This document shows positions 34,875 to 43,119 of a DNA stretch of 64,000 bases, one piece after another. Numbering within the stretch: position 1 is the stretch's first letter; each line of letters begins with the position of its first letter. Source of the DNA: Salipaludibacillus keqinensis. Its GTDB lineage: Bacteria > Bacillota > Bacilli > Bacillales > Salisediminibacteriaceae. The stretch lies in assembly GCF_003226325.1 (NCBI RefSeq), contig NZ_PDOD01000001.1:1-64000 (forward strand), written 5' to 3'. The translations under genes and the position numbers were made by a program. Under the pieces are notes generated by a model that ran no database searches, was not told where the DNA came from, and was given only the letters and a program-made list of their open reading frames with translations.

Positions 34875-35600
34875 ATGTTAGAAGCAGCTATTAAATATTC
34901 TGACTCACTTGTACCTGCAAGGTTTGTTAACAGGCTCAATCGATTTATGATTTCCTGTAAACTTGTAAGAGATGGAGAGGAAGTAGAGGCCCACCTGCCT
35001 GATTCCGGAAGATTGAAAGAGCTTCTTATTTCAGGAAAAGAACTTTATTTATTACCTAATGCCAATCCAAATAGAAAAACAAAATTTTCTGCAGTATGTG
35101 TTGAACGCCCTGATGGTCTCGGATGGGTCTCAATTAACTCACAAATCCCTAATAAATTGGCTCAATTAGCGTTTACTCACTATTTACTCCCATCATTTCG
35201 GTCATGGGACTACGAACGGGCCGAATTTACAAAAGGACATTCTCGTTGGGATCATTTACTAAAGACAAAGGATGAAAAAATGATAGTGGAAGTAAAAGGA
35301 GTAACTTTGGCTGACGAAAACCAGAAGGGTTTTTTCCCAGATGCTGTGACATCAAGGGGGACAAAACACGTCCTGGAACTCATTGAAATTAATAAGGAAC
35401 CAAAATGGAGGTCGGCATTGCTCTTTGTTGCTCAAAGAGAGGATTTAACAGAAATACGACCAGCGAGTCACATAGACCCAAAGTTTGCAAAGGCATTGAA
35501 AGAAGCTTCAATAGCAGGAGTGAAGATTATAGCCTGCCGCTCAGAAGTGACGCTAAAGGGTATTCGGTTGCTAGATGAGATTCCTGTGTGTATAGACTAG
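34875..35600 (+). CDS. sfsA: DNA/RNA nuclease SfsA
   Basis: A 241-residue SfsA-family protein with the N-terminal PARFVNRLNRFMISC and LPDSGRLKELL, and the PD-(D/E)xK-like core IVEVKGVTLA and FFPDAVTSRGTKHVLEL. It was named for sugar fermentation stimulation in Escherichia coli, and a nuclease role is suggested by its fold. It is close behind the lipoprotein gene and may share its promoter. The ribosome site is GAGGGG. Confidence 0.94.
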   Translation: MLEAAIKYSDSLVPARFVNRLNRFMISCKLVRDGEEVEAHLPDSGRLKELLISGKELYLLPNANPNRKTKFSAVCVERPDGLGWVSINSQIPNKLAQLAFTHYLLPSFRSWDYERAEFTKGHSRWDHLLKTKDEKMIVEVKGVTLADENQKGFFPDAVTSRGTKHVLELIEINKEPKWRSALLFVAQREDLTEIRPASHIDPKFAKALKEASIAGVKIIACRSEVTLKGIRLLDEIPVCID

Positions 35601-35632
35601 ATCTTAAGCGTCTTAAAAAAATCTATCTACCC

Positions 35633-35659
35633 AGAGGAGCGAAACTGGTAGATCCTCTG
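35633..35659 (+). terminator. hairpin after sfsA
   Basis: Stem cagagga with tcctctg and a 13-base loop. It lacks a strong T run, so it is a weak terminator candidate. Confidence 0.4.
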
Positions 35660-35836
35660 TTCCTCTAATTATGGAATGATCCTTTATATTTTCATTATGC
35701 ATAGTGCAAATAATTTATTATGAGGCTTTCCTTGTTTTCAAGGTGATAGGTCAAGTCTCACCTGTCATATAGATGATATGTAGTTATTGAATGATTAAAA
35801 GCTAGAGATCATCTAGAAAATCAGGAGGGATTCCTA

Positions 35837-36733
35837 TTGTTCATGAGAATCGATAAGCTCCAAATAGAATTACCCATGCCTAAAAGTCCCGACGCAAATG
35901 CAGCAGCAGCTGTGCAAGAATTATTAGGTGGAAAATATGGTGAGATGTCCACTTTGAATAATTACATGTTTCAGTCGTTTAATTTCAGGCAAAAAAAGAA
36001 GTTTCGACCTTTCTATGAACTCATTGCAAGCATTACTGCAGAAGAGTTCGGTCATGTTGAACTCGTTTCAAACACAATTAATTTGATGATCAGAGGGACG
36101 ACGTTTCCGGGTGATCCAGACATTACTCCGATGCAAAATGCTAAAGACAAAAGAAATACGCATCACTTCATCCAAACGGCACAAACGGCTCTTCCCGCAG
36201 ATTCTATGGGGAGAGCATGGACGGGAGACAATGTATTTAACAGCGGGAACCTCGTCCTTGATTTACTGCACAATTTCTTCCTCGAGTGTGGGGCGAGGAC
36301 CCATAAGATGCGCGTTTACGAAATGACAGATAATCCAGTAGCCAGAGAAATGATAGGTTATCTCTTAGTCAGAGGGGGAGTTCATGTTCTCGCTTACGCG
36401 AAAGCGCTTGAAATTATGACAGGCGTCGATATGAAAAAAATGCTCCCTATCCCGGACTTAGATAATAGTAAATTTGAGACGACGAGAAAATTTGAAGCTC
36501 AAGGATCACAGAGAAAACTCTACACGTTTAGTCCAGAAGACTATAAACAAATTAGTCAAATCTGGAAAGGAGAGCATCCAATGGATGGAGGTCAACTTGA
36601 AGTGATTCAGGGAACGCCTCAAGGAGGACCAATTCCTGACTTGGAAGAAATTCCAGAAGAGTTTGCACCGGGTGTTTCAGAGGAGGATTTCAAAGAAATA
36701 GCGAAAAGGCTTCAAAGGTCGGCTGGGTTATAA
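35837..36733 (+). CDS. manganese catalase family protein
   Basis: A 298-residue four-helix-bundle protein of the dimanganese catalase family that disproportionates hydrogen peroxide. The metal ligands lie in ITAEEFGHVELVS and FFLECGARTHKMRVYEM, followed by GYLLVRGGVHVLAYAKALE, which holds the closing His. Homologues such as YdbD/YjqC occur in Bacillus, some in spore coats. Start is TTG seven bases after AGGAGGG; an ATG six bases later is possible. It is monocistronic with a strong terminator. Confidence 0.93.
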   Translation: MFMRIDKLQIELPMPKSPDANAAAAVQELLGGKYGEMSTLNNYMFQSFNFRQKKKFRPFYELIASITAEEFGHVELVSNTINLMIRGTTFPGDPDITPMQNAKDKRNTHHFIQTAQTALPADSMGRAWTGDNVFNSGNLVLDLLHNFFLECGARTHKMRVYEMTDNPVAREMIGYLLVRGGVHVLAYAKALEIMTGVDMKKMLPIPDLDNSKFETTRKFEAQGSQRKLYTFSPEDYKQISQIWKGEHPMDGGQLEVIQGTPQGGPIPDLEEIPEEFAPGVSEEDFKEIAKRLQRSAGL

Positions 36734-36747
36734 TTCTACAAAAAATG

Positions 36748-36780
36748 ACACGACCATGAACGAATGGTCGTGTTTTTTAG
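36748..36780 (+). terminator. terminator after Mn-catalase gene
   Basis: Stem acacgaccat with atggtcgtgt, then TTTTTT. Confidence 0.88.
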
Positions 36781-36905
36781 CGAAATTTGAGGAGGGAAGA
36801 AGATAAAAAAACTACAGAAGTTTGAAAAAGTTCCGAAAATTGATTGTTTTTTTGGTAAGATAAGGTTAAGTTGCCAACTGCTTAATAGATGTAGAGGTGA
36901 ACATA

Positions 36906-38732
36906 ATGAAAATGGGGAAAACAAATCATATAAAAAACAATATACGTTCAATTGTAGGAAAAAACGAGACTGATGAAACGTTGGTTGACTCATTTTACTC
37001 TACAATGGATCTTCTTTCTGATGGTGTTCTGTTTTTAAATAGGAATTGGGAATTTGAGTACATAAATGAATCGGCAGAAACCATGCTGCGCAACGATCGT
37101 TTAGAGCTCATTGGTAAGCAAATATGGAGTGAATATCCTTATTTGGTCAGAACATTATTTTACGAAGCTTATTATCATGCCCTCATGAAAAATACGCCTC
37201 TTGAATTTGATGAATACGATTCTAATTTAGATACGTGGTTCCACGTCAAAGCTTACCCTAAACAAACAGGCCTGTTAGTAATAATGCAAGATATAACTGA
37301 AAAACATGTGGCAATGGAGGTTATTGAGGAAAGTTATCGAACTCTGTTTCAAAAGCATCCGGACGCTGTTTGCTCTCTAGATCTTGATGGGAATTTCTTA
37401 GCAGTCAATAAAGCATTTAAGACGTTATTTCCTATGGATGAAAAATTGTTTTTAGGAAGCCATTATTCAGAGTTTGTTCCTAAATCAAAGAAAGACGTAT
37501 TAGATGAACTATTTAAATATGCTAAAAATGGCAATCCACAAGCACTTGAAGTGGATTTAACGAAAGATATCAATCAGTCTCATTATTTATTAATTACGGC
37601 ATTACCGATCATTGTCCAATCAAATATTATTGGTGTATACGGAATCATCAAAGATATTTCTACTGAACGTGATAGTCTAAAAAAATACTTGGAAATATCT
37701 CGCAGAAACGAGTTAATATTGGATTCTGTAGAAGATGGTATCGCAGGATTTAATAATGAATATGACGTTGTTATGTGGAATCGTGCAGCCGAGAAAATGA
37801 CAGGATACAAGAAAGAAGAATTAACGCCGGAATTGATTAGTGAGATGTTTAAAGGCGAATTGCCATCTTCTGAAACTGACAGTAAAGTAGACATCCCCTT
37901 AAGTCCAGATAAAGTAAAAGAATCAATTGTTCGTAAAAATGCCGTATCGTTTATTCGAAAAGACGGGAAACCAATCCTTATCGAATTCATTATGACGCCT
38001 ATGGTTCTCCCTGAAAAGATTGTAGGTAAAGTATTTACTTTTAGAGATATTACCGAAAAGAAGAAATCTGAAGAGCTTTTATACCAATCAGAGAAATTGT
38101 CAGCAGTCGGTCAATTAGCAGCAGGAATTGCTCACGAGATCCGAAACCCTCTTACATCGCTTAAAGGATTCCTTCAATTAATTGAAATGAGTGGAGAGGG
38201 GAAGCCGGAATATTTTGAAATTATGAAATCTGAATTTGGTAGAATAGAGCAAATCCTAAATGAACTTTTGATATTATCGAAACCTCAAACATTAGAAAAA
38301 GAGGTTTGCTCCCTCAATTCTCTATTAGATCATATTGTGACACTTCTCAATACTCAAGCCATCATAAAAAATATCTATATCCAAAAACATGAAAAATCAA
38401 AGGATGTATATGTGAGTTGTATTAGCAATCAAATTAAACAAGTTTTCATGAACTTTATTAAGAATGCAATAGAAGCAATGGATTGCGGTGAAATCATCGT
38501 AAATGTAAATAAAGATGATACTTATGCAATTGTAGAGGTTATTGATGAGGGCTGTGGGATTCCAGAATCTATGTTAGCAAGAGTTGGAGAACCTTTCTTC
38601 ACAACGAAAGAAAAAGGAACGGGACTTGGGCTAATGGTATCCTATCAAATAATAGAAGATCATGGCGGGGAGATTGAAGTAGAAAGCAAAGAAGGAGTAG
38701 GAACTCGATTTACTGTAAAGATTCCCTTGTAA
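36906..38732 (+). CDS. PAS-domain sensor histidine kinase (sporulation-kinase-like)
   Basis: A 608-residue cytoplasmic kinase with no membrane helix. It has three PAS domains (about residues 30-140, 145-255 and 265-395), a HisKA phosphoacceptor region SAVGQLAAGIAHEIRNPLTS (His in AHEIR) and a HATPase domain with NFIKNAIEAM, DEGCGIP and GTGLGLMVSYQI. The layout resembles KinA/KinE-type kinases that feed the Spo0F phosphorelay. No cognate response regulator is adjacent, which fits an orphan kinase. The ATG at 36906 follows AGAGGTGA. Confidence 0.9.
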   Translation: MKMGKTNHIKNNIRSIVGKNETDETLVDSFYSTMDLLSDGVLFLNRNWEFEYINESAETMLRNDRLELIGKQIWSEYPYLVRTLFYEAYYHALMKNTPLEFDEYDSNLDTWFHVKAYPKQTGLLVIMQDITEKHVAMEVIEESYRTLFQKHPDAVCSLDLDGNFLAVNKAFKTLFPMDEKLFLGSHYSEFVPKSKKDVLDELFKYAKNGNPQALEVDLTKDINQSHYLLITALPIIVQSNIIGVYGIIKDISTERDSLKKYLEISRRNELILDSVEDGIAGFNNEYDVVMWNRAAEKMTGYKKEELTPELISEMFKGELPSSETDSKVDIPLSPDKVKESIVRKNAVSFIRKDGKPILIEFIMTPMVLPEKIVGKVFTFRDITEKKKSEELLYQSEKLSAVGQLAAGIAHEIRNPLTSLKGFLQLIEMSGEGKPEYFEIMKSEFGRIEQILNELLILSKPQTLEKEVCSLNSLLDHIVTLLNTQAIIKNIYIQKHEKSKDVYVSCISNQIKQVFMNFIKNAIEAMDCGEIIVNVNKDDTYAIVEVIDEGCGIPESMLARVGEPFFTTKEKGTGLGLMVSYQIIEDHGGEIEVESKEGVGTRFTVKIPL

Positions 38733-38855
38733 TTGGATAAAAAAGGAAATTAATAATCAGTCAATGGACCCTTGCTATTACTCCCTTTCGCCTTATAATG
38801 AAGAGGAATCATGCAAATTTATTACGATTTTCTCTTATTAGAAAGGAATAGAACC

Positions 38856-39284
38856 ATGAAAAAAGCAATCGTCTCGCTCATTATTATGATTGGTTTAATT
38901 TACGGAGGGTACCAATTTATTTTAGGCTATGCTTCAGATCAATTAGTAGGTCAAGTAGCTAATGAAGTTTTTACAGATGACGCTATGCACCAACTTTTAG
39001 ATGACCCACAGGTGGCTTCTCTCATTGAAAGTTATCAAAGTGACAAATCTTTATCAACTGCTGAAGTTTCAAGAGAATCTTTACCATTTAAGACAAAGGA
39101 AGAAGCAACAAAGCTCGTAGTAAGTAAGTTTTCAATAACAGAAATCAGAGAAATTTCATCAAAAGCATCTCGTGGTCTTTCGAAAGAAGAACAATTAGAT
39201 TTGGAAACGAAGGTCATGGAGCGTTTAACACCAGAAGAAATCGAAGCACTAATGATTATTGGTTTATCAGAAATTAATTTTTAG
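38856..39284 (+). CDS. hypothetical membrane-anchored protein
   Basis: A 142-residue protein with an N-terminal hydrophobic segment (about residues 4-24, IVSLIIMIGLIYGGYQFIL) and an otherwise acidic, helical extracytoplasmic domain, including LPFKTKEEATKLVVSKF and GLSKEEQLDLETKVMERLTP. I do not recognise the family. The ATG at 38856 has GAAAGGA upstream; a longer frame from 38811 does not. It is followed by a terminator and appears to be a single gene. Confidence 0.75.
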   Translation: MKKAIVSLIIMIGLIYGGYQFILGYASDQLVGQVANEVFTDDAMHQLLDDPQVASLIESYQSDKSLSTAEVSRESLPFKTKEEATKLVVSKFSITEIREISSKASRGLSKEEQLDLETKVMERLTPEEIEALMIIGLSEINF

Positions 39285-39292
39285 CTCTAAAC

Positions 39293-39326
39293 AAGCCACA
39301 GTTCATTAAGAACTGGTGGTTTTTCT
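39293..39326 (+). terminator. terminator after the hypothetical gene
   Basis: Imperfect stem agccacagttc with gaactggtggt, then TTTTT. Confidence 0.75.
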
Positions 39327-39419
39327 GTATTTTATAAAAAACCTGTGGGAAAGGTGTTTTAAGATCACTTAAAATAGACAGAGCCAATCTCAGCAATGGA
39401 TAAAGTGGTGGTGGACTAT

Positions 39420-40514
39420 ATGTGGATTCATACAATGATTATTTTCGTATTAATATTATTTATGTTTGTGGGCATTGTTGATAAAATCATGGGGAATCGA
39501 AGAGGATATGGGAAGGCATTTGAGGAAGGATTTCAAGCAATGGGACCGCTTGCTCTCGTGATGATTGGCATGATTTCAGTGGCACCAGTTATTGCGAACG
39601 TATTAAGACCTGTCATTACTCCTTTTTTCATCTTCTTAGGAGCCGATCCTTCGATGTTTCCTGGGATGCTTTTGGCTATTGATATGGGAGGCTATCCACT
39701 TGCCATTGAGTTATCTGAAAGCACTGAAGCTGCCTTGTTTTCAGGGATCATTTTATCAACGTTGCTTGGACCTACTTTCGTGTTCACAGTTCCTGTTGCA
39801 TTAGGATTCATTAACAAGAACGATTACCCTGTTTTAGCAAAAGGTATTATGATAGGTCTTATTCCTATTCCATTGGGCGCTATGCTTGCTGGAATGATTG
39901 CAGGGTTTCCTATAGATTTTCTCTTGCGTCAATTGTTCCCTGTCTTGTTATTTGTGGGCGTTATTATTTGTGGACTTATTTGGATGGACCAGTGGTTAAT
40001 TAAGGTTTTTACTTTTATAGGAAAAGGAATAATGGCATTGGTCTGTCTTGTTATAGGGATCGTGGCAATCAATGAGCTAACTCCTTTTGAAGTTGTGCAG
40101 GGATTAACACCTTTCAGTGAATCGATGGAAATTGTAGGACTTATTGTCTTAGCATTGACTGGCGCTTTCCCATTAGTGTATTTCTTAAAAGAAAAAATTC
40201 TCCCTCTCATGAGTCCAATTATTAGAAAGAGCGGGATAACGGATGTGGCTTGGGTAGGGTTTATTTCCTCCCTAGCCCATAGCATCCCCATGTATAAAAA
40301 TCTCAATCAGATGGATGAACAAAGCAAATTAATGAACATTGCCTTCTCTGTGAGTGGAGCGTTTGTATTAGGAGGACATTTAGGTTTTACTGCAGCTTTA
40401 GAACCCCAAATGGTCATGCCAATGATGGCCGGAAAATTGACGGCAGGTGTCCTATCTGTTGTTTTGGCGTATTTATATTCCAAACGATTACTTGGCAGAA
40501 GGCGTCTCAGTTAA
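39420..40514 (+). CDS. eutH: EutH-like ethanolamine transporter
   Basis: A 364-residue integral membrane protein matching EutH over its length: GKAFEEGFQAMGPLALVMIG, ADPSMFPGMLLAIDMGG, LGPTFVFTVPVALG, SLAHSIPMYKNLNQMD and SGAFVLGGHLGFTAA. EutH facilitates ethanolamine entry, mainly at low pH where the neutral form is scarce. No other eut gene is in the window, so this is an orphan copy whose substrate may differ. The ATG at 39420 follows a GGTGG site. A longer frame starting at 39396 lacks a site and adds residues not seen in the family. It overlaps the convergent gene at 40488 by 27 bases. Confidence 0.88.
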   Translation: MWIHTMIIFVLILFMFVGIVDKIMGNRRGYGKAFEEGFQAMGPLALVMIGMISVAPVIANVLRPVITPFFIFLGADPSMFPGMLLAIDMGGYPLAIELSESTEAALFSGIILSTLLGPTFVFTVPVALGFINKNDYPVLAKGIMIGLIPIPLGAMLAGMIAGFPIDFLLRQLFPVLLFVGVIICGLIWMDQWLIKVFTFIGKGIMALVCLVIGIVAINELTPFEVVQGLTPFSESMEIVGLIVLALTGAFPLVYFLKEKILPLMSPIIRKSGITDVAWVGFISSLAHSIPMYKNLNQMDEQSKLMNIAFSVSGAFVLGGHLGFTAALEPQMVMPMMAGKLTAGVLSVVLAYLYSKRLLGRRRLS

Positions 40515-40748
40515 TTTGTCTAAAGAACGCTGGGAATCGCTTGGGGATGAGGTAGTAGCAGTTTCAGTTTTATCAGTAGTGGAACTTATTTTATTGTCAG
40601 CGTTTGATAATAAGTACTGAATTTTATCTTCATGTTTCGTCTTTCTTTTTTCATGCCAAGAACTCCCGTAATAATGAGCCTTTGTTTCGTGCCACATGAT
40701 CCAAAATTGGTGCCAGTAATATTTAAATGAGTGATTTTTATTTGCCAT
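40488..40748 (-). CDS. small hypothetical protein, aromatic N terminus
   Basis: An 86-residue frame with AAGGGGG upstream. The N-terminal half is rich in Trp, Tyr and His (KYYWHQFWIMWHETKAHYYG), while the C-terminal half is a Ser/Thr-rich polar tail. No family was recognised. Its 3' end overlaps the end of eutH tail to tail by 27 bases, which is allowed. The reading rests mainly on the ribosome site and the non-random composition. Confidence 0.55.
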   Translation of the reverse strand: MANKNHSFKYYWHQFWIMWHETKAHYYGSSWHEKRKTKHEDKIQYLLSNADNKISSTTDKTETATTSSPSDSQRSLDKLTETPSAK

Positions 40749-40891
40749 GGTTTAGCCCCCTTGCGAATAAATATGATCTTTACTATATGATATGCATTCC
40801 CGATTTTAAAAAATAGAAACAAATTTTTCCTTTCTAGTCCTCAATCATTTGTCTCTGTTACATACTGCTTTTAACATGAGGAATTGTAAAA

Positions 40892-40931
40892 AAAACAGCC
40901 GCTGAAGTATTGTATTTCAGCGGCTGTTTTC
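40892..40931 (-). terminator. terminator of the CheY-like gene
   Basis: Perfect stem aaaacagccgctgaa with ttcagcggctgtttt. It is T-rich on the minus strand. Confidence 0.9.
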
Positions 40932-40935
40932 AACT

Positions 40936-41343
40936 TTATACTTTTGATTTTCGAGCAGGGTGTTCATCAAGGAAATTGTATAAAATATCCCTTATCACAA
41001 TTTCACTTATCGGCTTTTGTATGAATTTATAGGCTCCTAATAACAATGAGTTTCTTAAATGAGATTGTCCTGAAGAAGAAGATGCCATAATCACTTTAAT
41101 CATTGGATCTTGCTGGTTGATTTCTTTAAGTGCAGCAATGCCATCTTTTTTTGGCATTATAATGTCCATAAACACTAAATCTGGTTGTTTTTCCAAGCAA
41201 ACTGCTACAGCTTCCTCACCATCTTTCGCTTCGATGATTTCCTCCACTCCAATGGTCGTCAAGGTTTCTTTTAATTGTGTTCGAACGAGTTCAGAATCAT
41301 CGCAAACAAGGACTGACAGATCTCTCAATACTTCCCCCTCCAT
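40936..41343 (-). CDS. CheY-like single-domain response regulator
   Basis: A 135-residue stand-alone receiver domain with the acidic pocket LVCDDSE, phosphoacceptor Asp in VFMDIIMPKKDG, switch Ser in IMASSSS and Lys in FIQKP. It has no output domain, so it acts by protein contact, as CheY or Spo0F do. A CheX phosphatase is encoded at 47028, not adjacent. The start may be the ATG given here. A TTG at 41328 is also possible, because the codons between read as a GGAGGGGG ribosome site. Confidence 0.88.
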   Translation of the reverse strand: MEGEVLRDLSVLVCDDSELVRTQLKETLTTIGVEEIIEAKDGEEAVAVCLEKQPDLVFMDIIMPKKDGIAALKEINQQDPMIKVIMASSSSGQSHLRNSLLLGAYKFIQKPISEIVIRDILYNFLDEHPARKSKV

Positions 41344-41737
41344 TCATTCCCCTCTAAGAGTCTCTCTTATTTTACCATAATTTAGACAAGGAATATTTTG
41401 ATTATTGTAAATAACCCGTTATTTTTGGAAAATATACTTAATTAATGTTTTTTCGACAAAATGTAAACGGTTTATAAATTTCTATTTTTCTTAAAAAAAT
41501 TGTTTCTAATCTTTTCAATTAGTGGTATAGTTAATTCGAATCAGAGAACGATTTCAAGGAGAGCGTTTTGCGAATATAAGATGTCAGACATCGTACATGT
41601 AAAAAGTTCTTTTTTGCAAACGTTTTAAAGATTATATTTTTCATTATTATATGTCATAATAGTGGCATAGCTGTCACCATGTAACAATTTACAAGGTTAT
41701 AGCACAAAAAAACATTTTACCAAGGGGGATTTACAAG
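41344..41737. other. 394-base regulatory region upstream of nupN
   Basis: No gene. Two sites fit the CcpA consensus with one mismatch each: 41461-41475 (atgtaaacggtttat) and 41614-41628 (ttgcaaacgttttaa). A CATAAT box near 41657 could be the -10. A purine riboswitch was looked for and not found. Confidence 0.5.
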
Positions 41738-42895
41738 ATGAAAAAGCGTTTTATGATGCTTGTTTCTTCAGTAGTAGCAGCAGGTACATTGCTTGCCGCA
41801 TGTGGAGAAGGAAACAATGAGGACACAACTCCAGTAAACAATGATGCAAACGGCGGGAATGAAATTACAGAAAATGAAGAGAATAACAACAACGATGGTA
41901 ACAACGAAGCTACTGGTGACGGAGAAGGCTTTTCTTCTAAAATGGTAACAGATACTGGTGGCGTAGATGATCGATCATTTAACGAATCTGCTTGGGCTGG
42001 ATTACAAATGTTTGGTGACGATTATCCAGAAGCAGAAGTTGAATATATCCAATCAAATGATGCATCTGATTATGCACCGAACTTAAATCGTTTAGCACGT
42101 GACGGTACGGATATTACTTTTGCCATTGGATTCTTAATGGAAGATGACATTCGTACAGTAGCTCAACAAAACGAAGATCAAAACTTTGCAATTGTTGACA
42201 CAGTTGTAATGGAAGACGATGAAACGATTTCAAATATTGCTAATATCACTTTTGCTGAGCATGAAGGTTCTTTCTTAGTAGGTGCAGTTGCAGCTATGCA
42301 CAGTGAAACGGACCATGTTGGATTTATCGGTGGTGTCGAAAGCGATCTTATTAAAAAGTTTGAGAGTGGATTTAAAGCTGGTGTGAAATATGTAGACCCT
42401 GACATGGAAGTTACTGTTCAATACGCACAAGACTTTAATGATGCTTCTCGTGGACAGCAAATTGCAGATACAATGTATGGTAATGGCGTAGATATTATTT
42501 ATCACGCTGCAGGTGGGACTGGAAACGGATTATTTACTGAAGCTATTGACCGTGCTCGTAACGGTGAAAATGTTTGGGCCATTGGAGTAGACCAAGACCA
42601 AGCATTAACTGAAGGTGAGTGGGACGAAGGAAATGTTATCTTAACTTCTATGGTAAAACGCGTGGACCAAGCGGTTTATCAAGTTTCTGAAGATACAATG
42701 AACGGCAACTTCCCTGGTGGAGAAGTTCTTGAATTTGGTCTTGAGGACGATGGCGTTGGTATTGCAGAAACTAGAGATAATGTTTCTGACGAAGCTATTG
42801 AAGCTGTTGAAGAGTATGAAGCTATGATTTTAAACGGTGAAATTGAAGTGCCGCAAACAGATGACGAATATGAAGAATTTGAAAGTTCTCTTTAA
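41738..42895 (+). CDS. nupN: BMP-family nucleoside-binding lipoprotein
   Basis: A 385-residue substrate-binding lipoprotein with lipobox LLAAC. A very acidic, Asn-rich linker (about residues 24-65) precedes the PnrA/BMP domain: MVTDTGGVDDRSFNESAWAG, AEHEGSFLVGAVAA, VGFIGGVE, YHAAGGTGNG. BMP proteins bind purine or pyrimidine nucleosides. It is the first gene of an importer operon equivalent to yufNOPQ of B. subtilis. The terminator-like hairpin after it should raise its level relative to the membrane genes. The ribosome site AAGGGGG precedes the ATG. Confidence 0.94.
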   Translation: MKKRFMMLVSSVVAAGTLLAACGEGNNEDTTPVNNDANGGNEITENEENNNNDGNNEATGDGEGFSSKMVTDTGGVDDRSFNESAWAGLQMFGDDYPEAEVEYIQSNDASDYAPNLNRLARDGTDITFAIGFLMEDDIRTVAQQNEDQNFAIVDTVVMEDDETISNIANITFAEHEGSFLVGAVAAMHSETDHVGFIGGVESDLIKKFESGFKAGVKYVDPDMEVTVQYAQDFNDASRGQQIADTMYGNGVDIIYHAAGGTGNGLFTEAIDRARNGENVWAIGVDQDQALTEGEWDEGNVILTSMVKRVDQAVYQVSEDTMNGNFPGGEVLEFGLEDDGVGIAETRDNVSDEAIEAVEEYEAMILNGEIEVPQTDDEYEEFESSL

Positions 42896-42932
42896 TTTTA
42901 CAGATCACATTCTTTAATAATAAGTTAAAAAA

Positions 42933-42960
42933 GAGGCTAGTCTTGTACTAGCCTTTGTTT
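42933..42960 (+). terminator. partial terminator after nupN
   Basis: Stem aggctag with ctagcct and a modest T tract. Read-through into nupO is expected. Confidence 0.7.
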
Positions 42961-43119
42961 ATACCTAAAAACATGCAAGGTATTCAAATTAGAGAAGTTT
43001 AGAGCCGCTTTTCAGGTGTCAGAAGTATTATCCTTTCACATGATAAAACGTTCTGAAACACATTCCTTGTGCAGGCGGTATGCAAAGTTTTTCTAATGAG
43101 TCCGATAGGAGTGTTTACA

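Noticed and set aside
41344-41737. Purine riboswitch upstream of nupN
   Set aside because: The conserved purine-aptamer core and loops were not found.
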